The notes under the pieces are model-generated. The model was not told the DNA's origin. It searched no databases and was given only the letters and a program-made list of their open reading frames with translations. From UBA11346 sp038060575 (GTDB taxonomy: Bacteria; Planctomycetota; UBA11346), in assembly GCA_964652775.1 (NCBI GenBank), contig CAZZAM010000018.1, forward strand, positions 1-64,000: a stretch of DNA of 64,000 bases, given 5' to 3'. The position numbers were made by a program, and so were the translations under genes. Shown piece after piece: positions 17,237 to 25,308 of this stretch. How positions within the stretch are numbered: the first letter of the stretch is position 1; each line of letters starts with the position of its first letter.

Positions 17237-18160
17237 TCACTCCACTGGTTTGCTACCCTCACCGCTACGCGGTTTCTTGGTCTTGCTGACCTTGCCGCCG
17301 CCCTTGGTCGTCGTGTTGGTCACGTCTTCCTTGGTGTAGTCAACCGCATACACGACGATGCCGTCGCGACCGGGTAGGGTGAACACCATGGAATTCAAGT
17401 TCAGACTAGTTCCGTTGGCGTTATGCAAACGAATCGTGTTTTTCCCGGCGTTGAGTTTGACCTTCTGTGGTAAGGTCGCTTCACCCCAGTTCCGCCAACT
17501 GCCCGTTGAGACCACCGTAAAACTCTCCAGCCCTTTTGCGACTACGCCGTTGATCTGCACTTCGCGGGCTGCTTCGGTCATGGTCGCGTAGCGTACGGCC
17601 ATCTCGTATTCGCCAGCAACAGGAACATCGACCTGCCATTCGAGTGCATGTCCAGCGTTGTCCCATTGATTGATGAATCCGCCTTCGTCCGACACCACGA
17701 CCTGGACCTTGCCGCCACCTTCGCTGTTGAACTTAATGCCTTTCAGCGCGATGGTCTTCGGACCAGTCAACGTCAGTGCGTTCACCGCCATGCTCGCGTC
17801 ATCCAGACAGGTGATGCGGATCGTGTTCTCGCCGTCTTTGAGCTTCAGTTTGGCGGGTAGTTTGAGATCGGCGAAATTGATCCAGCCGAAGGTGTCGGCA
17901 AGGCGCAGCGATTCGAGTCCGGGCACAACAACGCCATTCACTTCGATTTTGCGTTTGGTCGGATAGCGCGTGCCGTAGCGGAGTGTGAGTTCGTAATCGC
18001 CAGCCGCCGCATCCTTGGTCTTCCACTCAACCCATTGGCCAGCAGTGTACCAATGGTGGATGTAGGGTGGAACCACGGGCGAATCACCGGCAAACATGGA
18101 GCCAAACAGCAGGACGCTGATCGATAGGAGACGCAGCATCAACACAGGAAGCATTGTCAT
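17237..18160 (-). CDS. Secreted protein with two CBM6/CBM35-like modules
   Basis: The 307-aa protein has a signal peptide (residues about 1-24, LMLRLLSISVLLFGSMFAGD) and two similar beta-sandwich modules. Module 1 (about 30-135) has WYTAGQWVEWKTKDAAAGDYELTLRYGTRY and GENTIRITCLDDASMAVNALTL. Module 2 (about 140-265) has NQWDNAGHALEWQVDVP, EYEMAVRYATMTEA and GKNTIRLHNANGTSLNLNSM. The pattern is that of carbohydrate-binding modules found next to glycoside hydrolases, here without a catalytic domain. A Lys/Thr-rich tail follows. The gene starts eight bases after the transglutaminase-like gene, so they probably form an operon. Confidence 0.82.
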   Translation of the reverse strand: MTMLPVLMLRLLSISVLLFGSMFAGDSPVVPPYIHHWYTAGQWVEWKTKDAAAGDYELTLRYGTRYPTKRKIEVNGVVVPGLESLRLADTFGWINFADLKLPAKLKLKDGENTIRITCLDDASMAVNALTLTGPKTIALKGIKFNSEGGGKVQVVVSDEGGFINQWDNAGHALEWQVDVPVAGEYEMAVRYATMTEAAREVQINGVVAKGLESFTVVSTGSWRNWGEATLPQKVKLNAGKNTIRLHNANGTSLNLNSMVFTLPGRDGIVVYAVDYTKEDVTNTTTKGGGKVSKTKKPRSGEGSKPVE

Positions 18161-18168
18161 GGTATGAC

Positions 18169-19194
18169 CTACTTGATCTCAAGGACGATGCGGCTCACGT
18201 AGCCATCAACGCCATATTTATTGACTGACTTGGCTTCAAAGACGTTTTTGCCCGGATGCACGGACCACGACGCAGTTCCAGGATTGTCGGCCCACGCCTT
18301 TTCATCGATCCGCACTTTGAAACCAGCAAAGTTCGGCGTCAGCGTCTTGAGTGCGATCTCCAAACCAGTGGCACTCGCCGTTACCGCCATCGCCGCCTGA
18401 TTGATCGGGAAATCGAGGTCTTTCCCGCTATCGGGAACTTGCGTGGCCTGCATCAATGGCTCTTTGTCGGTGTTCTTATCCTTGACCATAAACCAGCCGC
18501 CGAGCTTGGTCGTGTAATCGTTGTTCGGCACATAGAGCAGATAAGCGTAGCCCTTCATTCGATCCGATGTGTGACGGCCGTGAATGATCCGCTCGACCCC
18601 CTTCTTATCGCCAAACATCGCATCTCGGTATTCGCGCGTACTGATCGGGATGCCATCCTTTGCCACATAGAACGGGCCAGTTGGATCAAAGTGCATCCAC
18701 TTGCCGTATTGGTTCGACCACAGATCGGTCCAGGTGTGATTGCCGACTTCGACGATGCGGCACGGCCAGCCCAGCGCATTTGCCGCAGTACACAGCAGAG
18801 CGGCGTACTGGACACAGAAGGCTTCCTGTTCCTTCTTCGCTGAAGCGATGATCGCGAACGGATCGCGGCCAACAGTTTTCTCGGGCGTGCCGTAATTAAT
18901 CCGCGATTGGGCCCAATCGAGCAGCAGTACCTGCTTTTCGAATTCGGTTTTCCCGGCTGCGACATAGCGGTCCAGCTCGGCGAACGCACGCAGCTCGACG
19001 TATTTCGGATTTGCGACATCTGGGAAGCTGAACTTCGCTGTGTATTCATTCTGCACGTACGGCAGTTGGCGGAACTCGACCACGGTCGCCTTCATGCCCA
19101 CGACCTCAATCGATTGCCCCGCCTGTAATTCGAGGCTCGGCAACGTCAGCGGGAGCAACACGATCAGCGGAACAAGCAGAACACTCAGGTGCAT
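18169..19194 (-). CDS. Exported transglutaminase-like domain protein
   Basis: The 341-aa protein has a signal peptide (MHLSVLLVPLIVLLPLTLP). It also has a transglutaminase-like core: Cys in EAFCVQYAALLCTAANALG, His in VEVGNHTWTDLW and Asp in WMHFDPTGPFY, i.e. the Cys-His-Asp triad. A C-terminal region of about 100 residues ends in beta-strand-rich sequence (SVHPGKNVFEAKSVNKYG). It probably acts on peptides or protein cross-links in the periplasm or outside; the substrate is unknown. ATG 19194 is preceded by CGGAGG at good spacing; the upstream in-frame ATG lacks this. It is transcribed together with the CBM-like protein that follows. Confidence 0.85.
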   Translation of the reverse strand: MHLSVLLVPLIVLLPLTLPSLELQAGQSIEVVGMKATVVEFRQLPYVQNEYTAKFSFPDVANPKYVELRAFAELDRYVAAGKTEFEKQVLLLDWAQSRINYGTPEKTVGRDPFAIIASAKKEQEAFCVQYAALLCTAANALGWPCRIVEVGNHTWTDLWSNQYGKWMHFDPTGPFYVAKDGIPISTREYRDAMFGDKKGVERIIHGRHTSDRMKGYAYLLYVPNNDYTTKLGGWFMVKDKNTDKEPLMQATQVPDSGKDLDFPINQAAMAVTASATGLEIALKTLTPNFAGFKVRIDEKAWADNPGTASWSVHPGKNVFEAKSVNKYGVDGYVSRIVLEIK

Positions 19195-19300
19195 ATCGCC
19201 TCCGGGAATGGGGACATCAAGTGCCGTCACGCTAAGCAGAGGCATTCGAAATCCACAACATATACGCCATTTTCCGCTAACCCAGCAGTTTGGACAGCCA

Positions 19301-19354
19301 ATTCAGCCTCTGCGGTTGCCTGAAGTTTTTCCAAACACCGACTTTAGGTTCAGA
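19301..19354. repeat. F1 relic: truncated right arm plus outer box
   Basis: CCTCTGCGGTTGCC at 19307-19320 is the tip of an F1 right arm. The box TTTAGGTTCAGA follows at 19343-19354. There is no left arm, so this is a decayed or partial copy between the transglutaminase-like gene start and the lipoprotein gene end. Confidence 0.65.
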
Positions 19355-19361
19355 GCATGAA

Positions 19362-19389
19362 GAACCCCACGCGGATCCGCGTGGGGTTC
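19362..19389 (-). terminator. Perfect inverted repeat, probable terminator of the lipoprotein gene
   Basis: GAACCCCACGCG pairs with CGCGTGGGGTTC around GATC, a perfect 28-bp palindrome, 27 bases after the minus-strand lipoprotein stop. The T-run after it on the minus strand is weak (TTCTTC), so it may be an mRNA-stabilising hairpin instead. Confidence 0.6.
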
Positions 19390-19416
19390 ACTGTCGGGAC
19401 TCGACGAACGCGAAGC

Positions 19417-19716
19417 TTAGTGCTTCTTGGTGGACGTCGGAGCCTTTGGTGGCGTGGCCGACTTGCCTGCTGGCGCGGCCTTCGCGGCGGCGGCCCGCGC
19501 GGCTTCCTCTTGGACTTTACGCTTGTGGTCATCAATCGCCTGCGCGAGCTGCATACGCACCTCGCTGGAAACCATGCTGTTGAGTTCGCTGATGACTTCC
19601 TGACGGATCTCGTTCTTGAGATCAGCCCGCTCCTTTTTCAGGTCCTCTTCGCTTTTGCAGCCAGCAAGAGCGATGAAGGCGACGGCGCAGGTAGCGGCCA
19701 GGATGAAACGGAACAT
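19417..19716 (-). CDS. Small coiled-coil lipoprotein
   Basis: The 99-aa precursor has a lipoprotein signal (MFRFILAATCAVAFIALAGC, lipobox ALAGC, modified Cys at 20). A charged region follows that is likely helical or coiled-coil (residues 21-75, SEEDLKKERADLKNEIRQEV), then an Ala/Pro/Lys-rich tail ending STKKH. It would be anchored to the membrane. ATG 19716 was chosen for the signal peptide over upstream starts. The gene stands alone, with a hairpin downstream. Function unknown. Confidence 0.82.
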   Translation of the reverse strand: MFRFILAATCAVAFIALAGCKSEEDLKKERADLKNEIRQEVISELNSMVSSEVRMQLAQAIDDHKRKVQEEAARAAAAKAAPAGKSATPPKAPTSTKKH

Positions 19717-19816
19717 GTGGTACTCCAAGAGGCGTTGAGGCGCGGCATCATGTAGCCGCATGGGGTTTCGCAACGGGGTCGGTTAAATATTTTTAGGTAT
19801 TTTCGAGTTCTGGTAA

Positions 19817-21784
19817 TTAGACTGACTGCGCAGCCGCCTTTGGCAGACGCCGTTCCGCGATTTCTTCGAGGAATTGTGCGATCATATCGTCGATTGCCGG
19901 GGTGCCGACCTTCTCGCCGGCCTGATTCTGCAGGGCGACGGTCTCGGCGGTGACTTCCTGCGCCCCTACGACCGCAAAGTAGTTCACCCGCGCCAGGCGG
20001 GCCTCACGGATCTTGGCGCCAAGTTTGTCCGGCTTCTCGTCGATCGTCGCACGGATGCCGGATTCAACGAGACGATCGCGCACGCTGCGTGCGTAGGCAA
20101 TTTGATCATCACTGATCGGCAGGATGCGCACCTGCTCGGGCGCGAGCCAGAGCGGGAACTTGCCTTCGAAGTGTTCGATGAGAATGCCGATGAAGCGCTC
20201 CAAGCTGCCGAGAATCGCACGGTGCAACATCACGCAGTTGTGCTTGGCGCCGTCTTCACCGACATAGGTCGCATCAAGGCGTTCAGGACTCGGCAGATTC
20301 GGATCGAGCTGGATGGTGCCGCACTGCCAGCCGCGACCGATCGCATCGACGAGGGTGAACTCGAGCTTTGGTCCGTAGAACGCGCCTTCGCCAGGCGACA
20401 CCACGTACGTCAGTCCCGCTGCCTTGACAGCGTCACCGAGCACTTGCTCTGCGCGATCCCACGCAGCGTCAGAGCCAAGACGTTTTTCCGGACGCGTCGC
20501 GAGTTTGACCACGATACGCTCGATGCCGAATCCAAAATCAGTGTAGACCTCGGTCAACATGCGACAGAACGCGGCGACTTCCTCACCAACCTGCGCATCA
20601 GTACAGAAGATGTGCGCGTCATCCTGCACGAAACCGCGCACGCGCATGATGCCGTGCAGCGCGCCACTCGCCTCGTTGCGGCAGCACGAACCGAATTCTG
20701 CAATACGCAGCGGTAACTCGCGATAACTCTTGAGTCCCTGCTTGAAGATCAGGATGTGGCCCGGGCAGTTCATCGGCTTGATCGCGAAGTCGCGCTTTTC
20801 CGATTCGGTCACAAACATGTTGTCGCGGTATTTATCCCAGTGACCGCTGCGTTCCCACAGCGACTTCGCCATCACCGATGGCGTATGCACTTCGACGTAG
20901 CCACCCTGACGCTGCTTCGTGCGCATGTAATCCATCAACGTGACGTAGATCGACCAACCCTTGGGATGCCAGAACACCTGACCGGGATTATCCTCTTCAA
21001 CGTGGAAGAGATCGAGTTCCTTGCCGAGCTTGCGATGATCGCGGCGCTTGGCCTCTTCAATGCGCAAGAGATGCGCTTTGAGTCCTTTTTCATCGGCAAA
21101 ACAGGTGCCGTAGATACGGGTCAGCCGATCGCTCGCCTGATCGCCGTGCCAGTACGCACCGGCAACCGACATGACCTTGGCGGCCTTCAGCCAGCCGGTC
21201 GAGGGCACGTGCGGACCAGCGCAGAGATCTTCCCAATCGGAGCCGGGCGTGCCGTTAGCGTAGAACGACAAACCAGTCGAGCCCTTGGCAATCGCGCGCT
21301 CGGCGTTGTCGGTCTTGTACTTGTCGCCCGCCGTTTTCTTGAGGCCCTCTTCTTTGGAAACGTCGCAGCGGGTGAACGGCCGATTCGCCGCGACGATCTC
21401 CTGCATCTTCGCTTCGATCTTCGGGAAATCGGTTTCCGAAATCGGGTCCTTGGTCGCGAGATCGTAGAAGAATCCCTCGTCGATCGGCGGACCGTAGGCG
21501 AGCTTGGTGCCAGGGAACAACGCGCACACCGCCTCGGCCAACACGTGCGCACACGAATGGCGGAGCAGGAACAGCGAATCGGGATCATCGTTGTTCGCGG
21601 TGATAATCTTGATCGTGCAGTCCTGCGCGATCGGCAGCCCAAGATCCTGGATCCGCGCGCCGTCGAGTTTCACCCCGATGGCTTTCTTGGCGAGACCGGG
21701 GCCAATGGCCTCAGCCACTTGGCGGCCAGTGACCGCGCCGGAGAATTCGAGCTGTTTGCCGTCAGGAAGGGTAATGCGGGGCAT
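19817..21784 (-). CDS. thrS: Threonyl-tRNA synthetase
   Basis: Charges tRNA-Thr. The 655-aa protein has the full bacterial layout: TGS domain (1-65, RITLPDGKQLEF), editing domain with RHSCAHVLAEAV and LCAGPHVPSTG, and a class II catalytic core. The core shows MNCPGHILIFKQG, ASGALHGIMRVRGFVQDDAH and a C-terminal motif 3 around HRAILGSLERFIGILIEH. The C-terminal anticodon-binding domain ends about KAAAQSV. Zinc ligands are the Cys of MNCPGH and two later His. ATG 21784 (MPRITLPDG) is chosen; the ORF upstream is the F7 hairpin. It is divergent from the GT2 gene at 21920. Confidence 0.98.
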   Translation of the reverse strand: MPRITLPDGKQLEFSGAVTGRQVAEAIGPGLAKKAIGVKLDGARIQDLGLPIAQDCTIKIITANNDDPDSLFLLRHSCAHVLAEAVCALFPGTKLAYGPPIDEGFFYDLATKDPISETDFPKIEAKMQEIVAANRPFTRCDVSKEEGLKKTAGDKYKTDNAERAIAKGSTGLSFYANGTPGSDWEDLCAGPHVPSTGWLKAAKVMSVAGAYWHGDQASDRLTRIYGTCFADEKGLKAHLLRIEEAKRRDHRKLGKELDLFHVEEDNPGQVFWHPKGWSIYVTLMDYMRTKQRQGGYVEVHTPSVMAKSLWERSGHWDKYRDNMFVTESEKRDFAIKPMNCPGHILIFKQGLKSYRELPLRIAEFGSCCRNEASGALHGIMRVRGFVQDDAHIFCTDAQVGEEVAAFCRMLTEVYTDFGFGIERIVVKLATRPEKRLGSDAAWDRAEQVLGDAVKAAGLTYVVSPGEGAFYGPKLEFTLVDAIGRGWQCGTIQLDPNLPSPERLDATYVGEDGAKHNCVMLHRAILGSLERFIGILIEHFEGKFPLWLAPEQVRILPISDDQIAYARSVRDRLVESGIRATIDEKPDKLGAKIREARLARVNYFAVVGAQEVTAETVALQNQAGEKVGTPAIDDMIAQFLEEIAERRLPKAAAQSV

Positions 21785-21804
21785 GGGGCGCGGAGCGTAG
21801 GTTG

Positions 21805-21905
21805 GATGATGGGAAGGGAATGGGGGAGTGGGGAAAAGGAAGAAGTCAGAAGGAAGAGTGGTGAAACCGCGAACGTAGCGACGCCTTCCCATTCCCCCAT
21901 CACCG
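21805..21905. repeat. F7 phrase hairpin (GGGAAGGGAATGGGGGA family)
   Basis: GATGGGAAGGGAATGGGG on the left is mirrored by CCTTCCCATTCCCCCATCAC on the right (21883-21902), with a purine-rich middle. It lies in a divergent region between thrS and the GT2 gene, an exception to the 3'-end preference of the other hairpins. Confidence 0.7.
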
Positions 21906-21919
21906 CCTAGCGTGCCGCG

Positions 21920-22645
21920 ATGCCGTCAGAGCCGCTGATCTCGATCGTCATTCCGGTAAAAAACGAGGAGGCGACCATCCCTGGGCTGGCGGCCGAAATC
22001 GACGCCGCGTTCAAGACGCAAAGCTACGCCTGGGAAGTCGTGTGGGTCGATGACGGCTCGACCGATCGTTCGCGCGAGATCATGCGCGGACTGCCGGCAC
22101 CACATCGTTTCATCGCCTTCGATCGCAATCACGGCCAGTCGGCGGCGTTCATCGCGGGGTTCCGCAATGCCCGTGGCACCTGGGTTGGGACACTGGATGG
22201 CGATGGGCAAAACGATCCCGCAGATCTGCCGCGCCAACTTGCGCGCGCGCTGGAGACCAGCGTCGACATGGTCAACGGCATCCGCGCCAAGCGCCGTGAT
22301 TCGTTGCTGCGCAAGATCAGCTCGCGGATCGCCAACGGCGTGCGCAATTGGCTGACCGGCAAAAGTGTCCAGGACGTCGGTTGCAGCACGCGCGTCGTTC
22401 GGCGCACGGTCGTCATCGACCTACCGTTCTTCCACGGCATGCATCGCTTCTTGCCAACGCTGGTGCAGATGCGCGGCGGCACGATCGATGAGATCCCCGT
22501 GAACCATCGCCCACGCGCTGGCGGCGCATCGAAATACGGCCTGTTCAACCGCGTGTTCGCAGCGACCCGCGATTTGTTTGGCGTGCGCTGGCTGCGCTCG
22601 CGCAATCGCGTTTGGCGGATTGCTGATGAAAGTAAAACCCGATGA
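21920..22645 (+). CDS. Glycosyltransferase family 2, DPM1/ArnC-like
   Basis: The 241-aa GT-A fold protein has ISIVIPVKNEEATIPGLA at the N-terminus, VVWVDDGSTDRSREIM, and the metal-binding GTLDGDGQNDPAD (DxD-like). It ends without the two C-terminal membrane helices of ArnC. By family it would move a sugar from a nucleotide donor to a polyprenyl or lipid phosphate at the inner membrane. It is coupled by ATGA to a gene with a lipid-A synthase N-terminal domain, which suggests an envelope glycolipid role. Confidence 0.9.
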   Translation: MPSEPLISIVIPVKNEEATIPGLAAEIDAAFKTQSYAWEVVWVDDGSTDRSREIMRGLPAPHRFIAFDRNHGQSAAFIAGFRNARGTWVGTLDGDGQNDPADLPRQLARALETSVDMVNGIRAKRRDSLLRKISSRIANGVRNWLTGKSVQDVGCSTRVVRRTVVIDLPFFHGMHRFLPTLVQMRGGTIDEIPVNHRPRAGGASKYGLFNRVFAATRDLFGVRWLRSRNRVWRIADESKTR

Positions 22646-23208
22646 GGAAGCGTCTCGCCATCATCGGCGTGCTGCTCTTGCTCGGTGTCGGCATCACGTT
22701 CAGCGTCTTCCTCGCTGACACGCGTACGGCGGCGATCCCCGTGCGTTCGGCGGCAGACATTCCGGCATTACGCGATCGGATGCTCGCCGAGGCGCAGGCA
22801 CAACACTACGAAGAGGCCGGACGGCTACGCGACCTGATCCATCACATCGAAGTGCGCGGCAGCGCTCGCGAATACGAAGGGCGTGGCCACATGAATCGCG
22901 TGCTGTACATCGTTGAGCTCGGTGAGTTGCGCTTAACCGTAACCGGATGGAAAATCCTTGGCTATTTCGGCATTTTGATGTTCGGCGCACGTTGGCTGTA
23001 TCAGGCGTGGTATCGCAAGCGCTTCGGCACACGCGAGATCCCGACCTTTTTCTGGGTCATCAGTCTCTCGGGCGCCGGCATGGTGACGATGTACTTCATC
23101 TGGGGAAAGAACGACTCGGTCGGCATCCTCTCGAACGCACTGCCTGCAACCGTCGCGCTGTTTAATTTGGTTCTTGATCTCAAGCAGCGGCGAGCAGTCA
23201 AAGGATGA
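22642..23208 (+). CDS. Membrane protein: UVR motif plus lipid-A-disaccharide synthase N-terminal (LAB_N) domain
   Basis: The 188-aa protein has an N-terminal membrane segment (residues 6-24), a UVR-like motif (about 41-70, RMLAEAQAQHYEEAGRLRDL) and then three membrane helices of the LAB_N type (about 100-185). The LAB_N part includes GYFGILMFGARWLYQAWY, IPTFFWVISLSGAGMVTMYF and DSVGILSNALPATVALFNL. LAB_N domains accompany ArnC-like GT2 genes in lipid A modification loci. The UVR motif, known from UvrB/UvrC and Clp adaptors, is unexpected on this protein. The gene overlaps the GT2 gene by four bases. Its stop codon lies within the F6 hairpin arm. Confidence 0.85.
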   Translation: MRKRLAIIGVLLLLGVGITFSVFLADTRTAAIPVRSAADIPALRDRMLAEAQAQHYEEAGRLRDLIHHIEVRGSAREYEGRGHMNRVLYIVELGELRLTVTGWKILGYFGILMFGARWLYQAWYRKRFGTREIPTFFWVISLSGAGMVTMYFIWGKNDSVGILSNALPATVALFNLVLDLKQRRAVKG

Positions 23209-23286
23209 AGTAGGAAGGATGAATGAAGAAAACACCGGGGTCGTTTTCCTCGGTTTTCATCATTCTGCCTTCTTACTTCCTACTTC
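23204..23286. repeat. F6 phrase hairpin (GAAGTAGGAAG family)
   Basis: GATGAAGTAGGAAGGATGAA on the left includes the TGA stop of the LAB_N gene. The right arm CTTCTTACTTCCTACTTC (23269-23286) is its inverse. It fills a convergent junction ahead of the rpsU terminator. Confidence 0.75.
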
Positions 23287-23307
23287 TCCCGACCACCCAA
23301 CGACAAA

Positions 23308-23340
23308 AGAAAACCCACCAGCCTCATCGGCGGTGGGTTT
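23308..23340 (-). terminator. Rho-independent terminator of rpsU
   Basis: AAACCCACC (23311-23319) pairs with GGTGGGTTT (23332-23340), with an inner GCC/GGC pair. On the minus strand the stem is followed by TTTCTTTTG. It lies 23 bases after the rpsU stop. Confidence 0.85.
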
Positions 23341-23363
23341 GACAGCCTACAACACGACCCGGC

Positions 23364-23576
23364 TTACTTGCGGGTAGCGGCGGCTTTGGCTTCGATGCGC
23401 TCCTGCAAGATGCGCTTCTCGAGCTTGCGCGACTCGCGGCGACGGACCTCTGACGGCTTGTCGTAGTAGAGGTTCTTCTTGATGTCCTTGGTCAGACCTT
23501 CCTTCTCACAGCGCTTCTTGAAGCGGCGGATGGTCTTTTCGAGGGGTTCACCGTTGCGAGCTTCGACGCGAATCAT
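23364..23576 (-). CDS. rpsU: 30S ribosomal protein S21
   Basis: The 70-aa basic protein begins MIRVEARNGEPLEKTIRRFK and contains the S21 signature KKRCEKEGL, YYDKPSEVRRRESRK. It sits on the 30S subunit platform near the anti-Shine-Dalgarno end of 16S rRNA. ATG 23576 is the family start; the 11 residues upstream are not conserved. A strong terminator follows. An F1 hairpin lies upstream. Presence of S21 is relevant here, as many genes have good SD sequences. Confidence 0.96.
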   Translation of the reverse strand: MIRVEARNGEPLEKTIRRFKKRCEKEGLTKDIKKNLYYDKPSEVRRRESRKLEKRILQERIEAKAAATRK

Positions 23577-23666
23577 GCGATCAATCAGTCCTTGGTGGGG
23601 CGGGGACAATAACGGGCGATCCTGAACGGCAAGTCTGAAGTCCCAGCCCAGATTCTCATCCTACAC

Positions 23667-23811
23667 CAAGGCAACCGCTGAGGCGCAGAGGCCGCTGAGG
23701 ACGCAGAGATGGTCAACGGCTTCAAAGACGCGGCCCTGCCTAGTCATAACCATCGCCAATCCCCTCCCCTCTGCGATCTCTGCGGCCTCTGCGCCTCAGC
23801 GGTTGCCTTGG
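23667..23811. repeat. F1 phrase hairpin, copy 6
   Basis: Inverted arms CCAAGGCAACCGCTGAGGCG and GCGCCTCAGCGGTTGCCTTG lie between the rpsU start and the duplicated yidD end. Compensating changes in both arms (CTGAGG against CCTCAG) keep the pairing intact, which suggests selection for, or copying as, a hairpin. Confidence 0.87.
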
Positions 23812-23833
23812 GATGCATCAGTCAGGACTTACG

Positions 23834-24071
23834 CGGCGGCACCGGATCCCACCCATGTCCGCTGTTTGTTTCAGGGCTTCGCCCTACGGCCTTCGGCCTA
23901 TCCCTGGCTTTGTCGGCGTTCGGTTCACTCGCCACGCTCGCGAAACCGTGGCAGCATCGGCTACGCCGATTGTATGCCGCCACCACTCCTCGGCGCCAGC
24001 CCCATCGCAAGCGATGGGACCCCTCCAACTAACTACCGTTTCTCGCACGGCGGCACCGGATCCCACCCATG
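23834..24071. repeat. 24-bp direct repeat of the yidD 3' end enclosing a hairpin-rich spacer
   Basis: CGGCGGCACCGGATCCCACC plus CATG occurs at 23834-23857 and again at 24048-24071. The second copy codes for the GGHGWDPVPP tail of YidD. The spacer between them holds several short palindromes, such as GGCTTCGCC, GGCCTTCGGCC, CGGCTACGCCG and CCCATCGCAAGCGATGGG. No gene is seen in the spacer. Confidence 0.8.
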
Positions 24072-24260
24072 CCCGCCCCACGGATGACAGCGGCATAGGC
24101 GGCGGCTGCCGAGCCAGACGCCTTTCACCGGGCCGTGGACCTCGATCGCTTCGCGCATGTAGACGCTGCAGGTCGGTTCGTAGCGGCAGGCCTGGGGCAA
24201 GAGCGGCGACACGAAGCGCTTGTAGCCGCGCAGCACCGCGGTCATGAGGCGCGCGATCAT
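24033..24260 (-). CDS. yidD: Membrane protein insertion efficiency factor YidD
   Basis: The 75-aa protein has the YidD signature: RGYKRFVSPLLPQACRYEPTCS, YMREAIEVHG and RLCRCHPWGGHGWDPVP, with the conserved cysteines. It is thought to assist YidC-dependent membrane insertion. It overlaps rnpA by four bases, the usual rnpA-yidD order. No rpmH lies upstream of rnpA in this window. Its 3' end is duplicated 214 bp downstream. Confidence 0.95.
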   Translation of the reverse strand: MIARLMTAVLRGYKRFVSPLLPQACRYEPTCSVYMREAIEVHGPVKGVWLGSRRLCRCHPWGGHGWDPVPPCEKR

Positions 24261-24709
24261 CGTCGTGGTCCCGGGCGACGCCGACGTCCGGCCTCGGGCT
24301 TGGCGAGGAGGGCCTTGTCGATGAGCGCGAGAACTTCGGCGTCAAACGCAGCGTGATCCGGCGGGTCCGAGCGCATGACGATCGCCAGGTCGTAGCCGAG
24401 CAATCGCTGCTGCAGCGTGGTGCGGAACAACTCGCGTCCCCAGCGTTTGATCAGATGGCGACGCACTGCCAGCGGCGCCGTCTTGACCGAGACCATGACG
24501 CCGAGGCGCGCGCGTTGGGGTGATCCATTCGGGTTGCGGGCCCGCGCCCGCAGCAAGACTAGGCAGTTCCGGCCGGACGCCTTCTGACCGCGGTCAAACG
24601 CTCGGGTGAAATCGATGCCGTGGTGGAAGCGCGCCGCTGGCGGGTAGCGCTGATCGCGCGACCGCTCTGACTGAGCGTGATTTTCCAGCGAATCGCCTGC
24701 GGTTGGCAT
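24257..24709 (-). CDS. rnpA: Ribonuclease P protein component
   Basis: Protein subunit of RNase P, which matures tRNA 5' ends. The 150-aa protein is basic, with YPPAARFHHGIDFTRAFDRGQ at the N-terminal substrate-binding part and LGVMVSVKTAPLAVRRHLIKRWGRELFR. This last stretch is the RNR-motif helix, here reading RRHLIKR in place of RNRIKR. C-terminal GRRRRPGPRR extends beyond the usual end. The gene is coupled to yidD by ATGA. The upstream gene on the other strand is an FHA protein and not rpmH. Confidence 0.93.
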   Translation of the reverse strand: MPTAGDSLENHAQSERSRDQRYPPAARFHHGIDFTRAFDRGQKASGRNCLVLLRARARNPNGSPQRARLGVMVSVKTAPLAVRRHLIKRWGRELFRTTLQQRLLGYDLAIVMRSDPPDHAAFDAEVLALIDKALLAKPEAGRRRRPGPRR

Positions 24710-24815
24710 GGCGGCACCCTGGCCAGGGATCCCGGCGAGGCAATACCACAGCGGTCAGCCCCCGGCCAAACAGTCCGTTGCCCCGCCACCGCCGACTATT
24801 TACACTCCGAGCCTC

Positions 24816-25256
24816 ATGGCTGACACCGTTCCCGTCCTTCTTGGCATTGCTGGCCTCGTGCAGGGCGAGAGTTATCTGCTGGCTTCGGGCGTCGCCGTGG
24901 TGATTGGGCGTAGTCGGTCATGCGATATCAGCCTGCGTCGGACCACCGGTTACATCAAGACGCCGGCCGATGTGCGTGACAGCGATCACGATTTCAACAC
25001 GGTTAGCCGCCGCCACGCCCGGGTCGAAATTCACGATAAGAAAGTGCGCATCGAAGACCTGTCCACCAATGGTACCTACGTGAACGGCACCCAACTCAGC
25101 GGATCAACTGAAGTCGATCTTGGCAATGGCATCTGCAATCTGCGCCTCGGCACCCGCGAAAGCTTTGACCTCGTGCTGATGGAAAAGAACGACCCCCGGG
25201 TCAGCGCCATCCAACCAGTCTCGTCATCGCCACCATCGGAAGACACCAAGGATTAA
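24816..25256 (+). CDS. FHA domain protein
   Basis: The 146-aa protein is almost only an FHA phosphothreonine-binding domain: VAVVIGRSRSCDISL, the SRRHARVEI motif with the conserved Ser-x-x-His, and LSTNGTYVNGTQL. A Ser/Pro-rich acidic tail follows. It may read out a Ser/Thr kinase, but none is seen nearby. ATG 24816 was chosen over an upstream in-frame start that overlaps the divergent rnpA start. The downstream pseudouridine synthase begins 52 bases later. Confidence 0.92.
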   Translation: MADTVPVLLGIAGLVQGESYLLASGVAVVIGRSRSCDISLRRTTGYIKTPADVRDSDHDFNTVSRRHARVEIHDKKVRIEDLSTNGTYVNGTQLSGSTEVDLGNGICNLRLGTRESFDLVLMEKNDPRVSAIQPVSSSPPSEDTKD

Positions 25257-25308
25257 TCGACCACGATCGCTTCCCGCTTGGAGGCGCGCTTGGTGTTCGT
25301 GGTGCCAC

